From: Actinomycetes bacterium
GTDB lineage: Bacteria; Actinomycetota; Acidimicrobiia; Acidimicrobiales; RAAP-2
Assembly (NCBI GenBank): GCA_021826655.1
Contig: JAKAZC010000114.1
Location: 1 to 8,220, forward strand
Length of the DNA stretch: 8,220 nucleotides
Reading direction: 5' to 3'
Positions 7,034 to 8,220 of this stretch are shown piece after piece. The notes under the pieces are model-generated. The model was not told where the DNA came from and did not search any database. It was given only the letters and a program-made list of their open reading frames with translations. A program made the translations under genes and the position numbers. Positions within the stretch are counted from its first letter, which is position 1. The number at the start of each line of letters is the position of its first letter.

Positions 7034-7286
7034 TCCGTCGTGGACGGTGCACTCGCGGTCCGACGGGTCGTCGGTTCCGCACGCGTCGGTGGCCGCAGCC
7101 GTGTCGCCGGCGGGCGGTGGGCCCCGTCGTCGTCCTGGTGCCGCCGCCCGTCCTCCATCGGCCCAGTGTGGCCAGCGGGACGAGATCCAATGGTTGGACG
7201 AACCAAACTATTTCGCCAACATCCACCTCGAGGGGCCGGTCGCGACGGGTACCCGCCGGGACGCGTGACGATCGAGGAGCCGTGCC
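7034..7286. promoter_or_regulatory. Divergent intergenic region between the MarR-like gene and yceI
   Basis: Most of this 253-bp gap is GC-rich, with a distinct AT-richer patch near 7186-7216. The patch holds overlapping dyads: CCAA-TGG-TTGG (7187-7197), TTGG-N5-CCAA (7194-7206), and an imperfect 20-bp palindrome (7191-7210, pattern TxGTTxG...CxAACxA). TTG...CAA dyads are the usual form of MarR operators. TTGGAC (7194-7199) resembles a -35 for yceI, but only a weak -10 (CAACAT, 7217-7222) follows. A perfect 10-bp palindrome CGGGTACCCG (7246-7255) lies in the probable yceI leader. Confidence 0.45.
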
Positions 7287-7811
7287 ATGACCACCGCCCA
7301 GCTGGAGACCACCGACCTGTCGGCCTACGCCGGCACGTGGGCGCTCGAGCCGACCGGCCCGTCGGTCGGGTTCGTCACCGAGGCCATGTGGGTGCTCACG
7401 GTCGGCCGGACGATGCGGGCCGTCGACGGGACCGTCACGGTCGGGACGGACGGCGCGCTGTCCGTGAGCGTGGTGTTCGACGCGGCAACGACAGACACGA
7501 AGAACAGGAAGCGGGACGCCCACCTCAAGACCGAGGACTGCTTCGAGATCCAGAAGTACCCGACCATCACCTTCGCCGTCACCGCTGCGCCGCCGCTTCC
7601 CACCGGCCAGGTGGAGCTGACCGGGGACCTGACCATCCACGGCCGGTCCCGGCCGGTCACCGTGCTGGCCGACGTGTCCGCAACGGAGGAGCGGGCGACC
7701 TTCACGGCCGGGTTCGACATCGACCGGAGTGCGTGGGGTATCACGTGGTCGAAGACGGGTGCGGGTCTGTCCGACCACATGACGGTCACCGCGGCCTTCA
7801 CCCGGTCCTGA
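7287..7811 (+). CDS. YceI family protein
   Basis: YceI proteins form a lipocalin-like beta barrel that binds isoprenoid-type lipids or small amphiphiles; the precise role varies and is often unknown. The 174 residues show the family pattern: GTWALEPTGPSVGFVTEAMW...VDGTV (16-50), the central TKNRKRDAHLKTEDCFEIQKYPTITF block (71-96), LTIHGRSRPVTV (115-126) and the C-terminal FDIDRSAWGITW (143-154). There is no signal peptide, unlike periplasmic E. coli YceI, so it is probably cytoplasmic, as in many actinobacterial members. The ATG at 7287 is supported by GAGGAG (7274-7279) seven bases upstream. The divergent MarR-like gene and the dyads between them suggest MarR-type control, though that regulator may now be non-functional. 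Confidence 0.93.
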   Translation: MTTAQLETTDLSAYAGTWALEPTGPSVGFVTEAMWVLTVGRTMRAVDGTVTVGTDGALSVSVVFDAATTDTKNRKRDAHLKTEDCFEIQKYPTITFAVTAAPPLPTGQVELTGDLTIHGRSRPVTVLADVSATEERATFTAGFDIDRSAWGITWSKTGAGLSDHMTVTAAFTRS

Positions 7812-7821
7812 CGCACCGTTT

Positions 7822-7839
7822 CCGGGGTGGGCGCTCCGG
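7822..7839 (+). terminator. Possible weak hairpin after yceI
   Basis: CCGGGG (7822-7827) can pair with CUCCGG (7834-7839) in RNA, using one G-U pair, with a six-base loop. It starts 10 bases after the yceI stop. No U-run follows, so intrinsic termination is doubtful. Confidence 0.2.
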
Positions 7840-7840
7840 G

Positions 7841-7880
7841 TACCATCGGGACGGTGAACGACGTGTCGGCCGGAGGGTGA
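7841..7880 (+). promoter_or_regulatory. Possible -10 box and leaderless 8-codon mini-ORF
   Basis: TACCAT (7841-7846) fits the actinobacterial -10 pattern TAnnnT. A GTG codon at 7854, seven bases after the box, would then sit at or next to the transcription start, as in leaderless genes. It opens an 8-codon frame (MNDVSAGG) ending at TGA 7878-7880, directly before the anti-Shine-Dalgarno repeats. The -35 is weak. This is suggestive only, as such short frames are common by chance. Confidence 0.3.
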
Positions 7881-7920
7881 CTCCCGTCTCGGGGACTCCC
7901 GTCGTAGGAACCACGGGAGG
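7881..7920 (+). promoter_or_regulatory. Leader stem that can mask the permease ribosome binding site
   Basis: The permease Shine-Dalgarno GGGAGG (7915-7920) lies within ACGGGAG (7913-7919). This is exactly complementary to two upstream copies of CTCCCGT (7881-7887 and 7896-7902). The nearer copy gives a seven-pair stem with a ten-base loop (7903-7912). The farther copy can instead form a small stem with GGGA (7892-7895). A leader with two competing anti-Shine-Dalgarno strands is the architecture expected for translational control, but no ligand or trigger can be inferred. Confidence 0.4.
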
Positions 7921-7929
7921 TGGGGGAGG

Positions 7930-8220
7930 ATGACCTACCCGGGCCTGATCGCGCGGAACCTGTGGTCGAAGAAGGCCCGCTCGGTCGGCATGGCCTTCGC
8001 CGTGGCCATCGCCGTCATGACCGTCGTGGCCCTGGCGGTCACGAGCAGCGGTCTCGAGCAGTCGGCCGCCGCGATCATCTCGGTGGGCAAGGCGGACTTC
8101 ACGGTCACCCAGAAGGGCACCTCGGACATCCTGTCGAGCACCATCGACGCACAGGAGTTGGCCCGGATCCAGCAAACCCCCGGCGTGGCCAGTGTCGTGG
8201 GCGTACTGGTCGAGACGGAG
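7930..8220 (+). CDS. ABC transporter permease, FtsX/MacB type (partial, runs off the right edge)
   Basis: The first 97 residues of a membrane permease. The opening pattern (short basic cytoplasmic stretch LIARNLWSKKARSV, then a hydrophobic segment GMAFAVAIAVMTVVALAVTSS at about 20-40, then the start of an extracytoplasmic domain: GKADFTVTQKGTSDILSSTIDAQELARIQQTPGVASVVGVLVE) is characteristic of FtsX/MacB_PCD permeases. These pair with a cytoplasmic ATPase to drive efflux, lipoprotein handling or mechanical signalling across the membrane. The ATG at 7930 has GGGAGG (7915-7920) nine bases upstream; a second purine run abuts the start codon and is too close to serve. The partner ATPase and the remaining transmembrane segments would lie beyond the window. 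Exact substrate cannot be inferred. Confidence 0.85.
   Translation, partial: MTYPGLIARNLWSKKARSVGMAFAVAIAVMTVVALAVTSSGLEQSAAAIISVGKADFTVTQKGTSDILSSTIDAQELARIQQTPGVASVVGVLVETE

Noticed and set aside
6548..7933. 461-residue plus-strand frame spanning the arcD start, the MarR-like gene and yceI
   Set aside because: It overlaps yceI in another frame and has no domain pattern.

Overview
The window is uniformly GC-rich with strong G/C preference at third codon positions. Its proteins (actinobacterial-style IS66 transposase, ABC-F, MarR/YceI pair, FtsX/MacB-type permease) suggest a high-GC Actinomycetota genome, possibly Acidimicrobiia-like. That placement is inference from protein style only.

Layout. 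(1) Positions 1-108 are a short flank with no identifiable gene. (2) 109-1625 is an apparently complete IS66-family insertion sequence with matching 18-bp terminal inverted repeats and one transposase gene on the minus strand. (3) 1622-1876 (minus) is the N-terminal stub of an ABC-F ATPase. It is cut at the IS end, and its stop codon is supplied by the IS terminus. (4) 1919-6618 (minus) is a complete arginine deiminase operon in the order arcD-arcA-arcB-arcC: an APC permease, arginine deiminase, catabolic ornithine carbamoyltransferase and carbamate kinase. (5) 6722-7033 (minus) is a short MarR-like protein that seems to lack the DNA-recognition part of its winged helix. (6) 7287-7811 (plus) is a YceI-family protein, divergent from the MarR-like gene across a 253-bp gap holding an AT-rich dyad. 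(7) 7930 to the right edge (plus) is the 5' part of an FtsX/MacB-type ABC transporter permease, preceded by a leader that can fold over its ribosome binding site.

How the genes work together. The permease imports arginine, probably in exchange for ornithine. ArcA makes citrulline and ammonia, ArcB makes ornithine and carbamoyl phosphate, and ArcC uses carbamoyl phosphate to make ATP. The arcA/arcB ATGA overlap and the one-base arcB/arcC gap point to translational coupling. The arcD/arcA gap is 83 bp and holds repeats that can form two competing stems. The downstream end of the cluster has been remodelled by the IS.

Most of the window is ordinary. The points most worth a second look are the structured leader of the FtsX-type permease, the MarR-like protein without an evident recognition helix, the competing stems between arcD and arcA, and the IS66/ABC-F junction without a target duplication.
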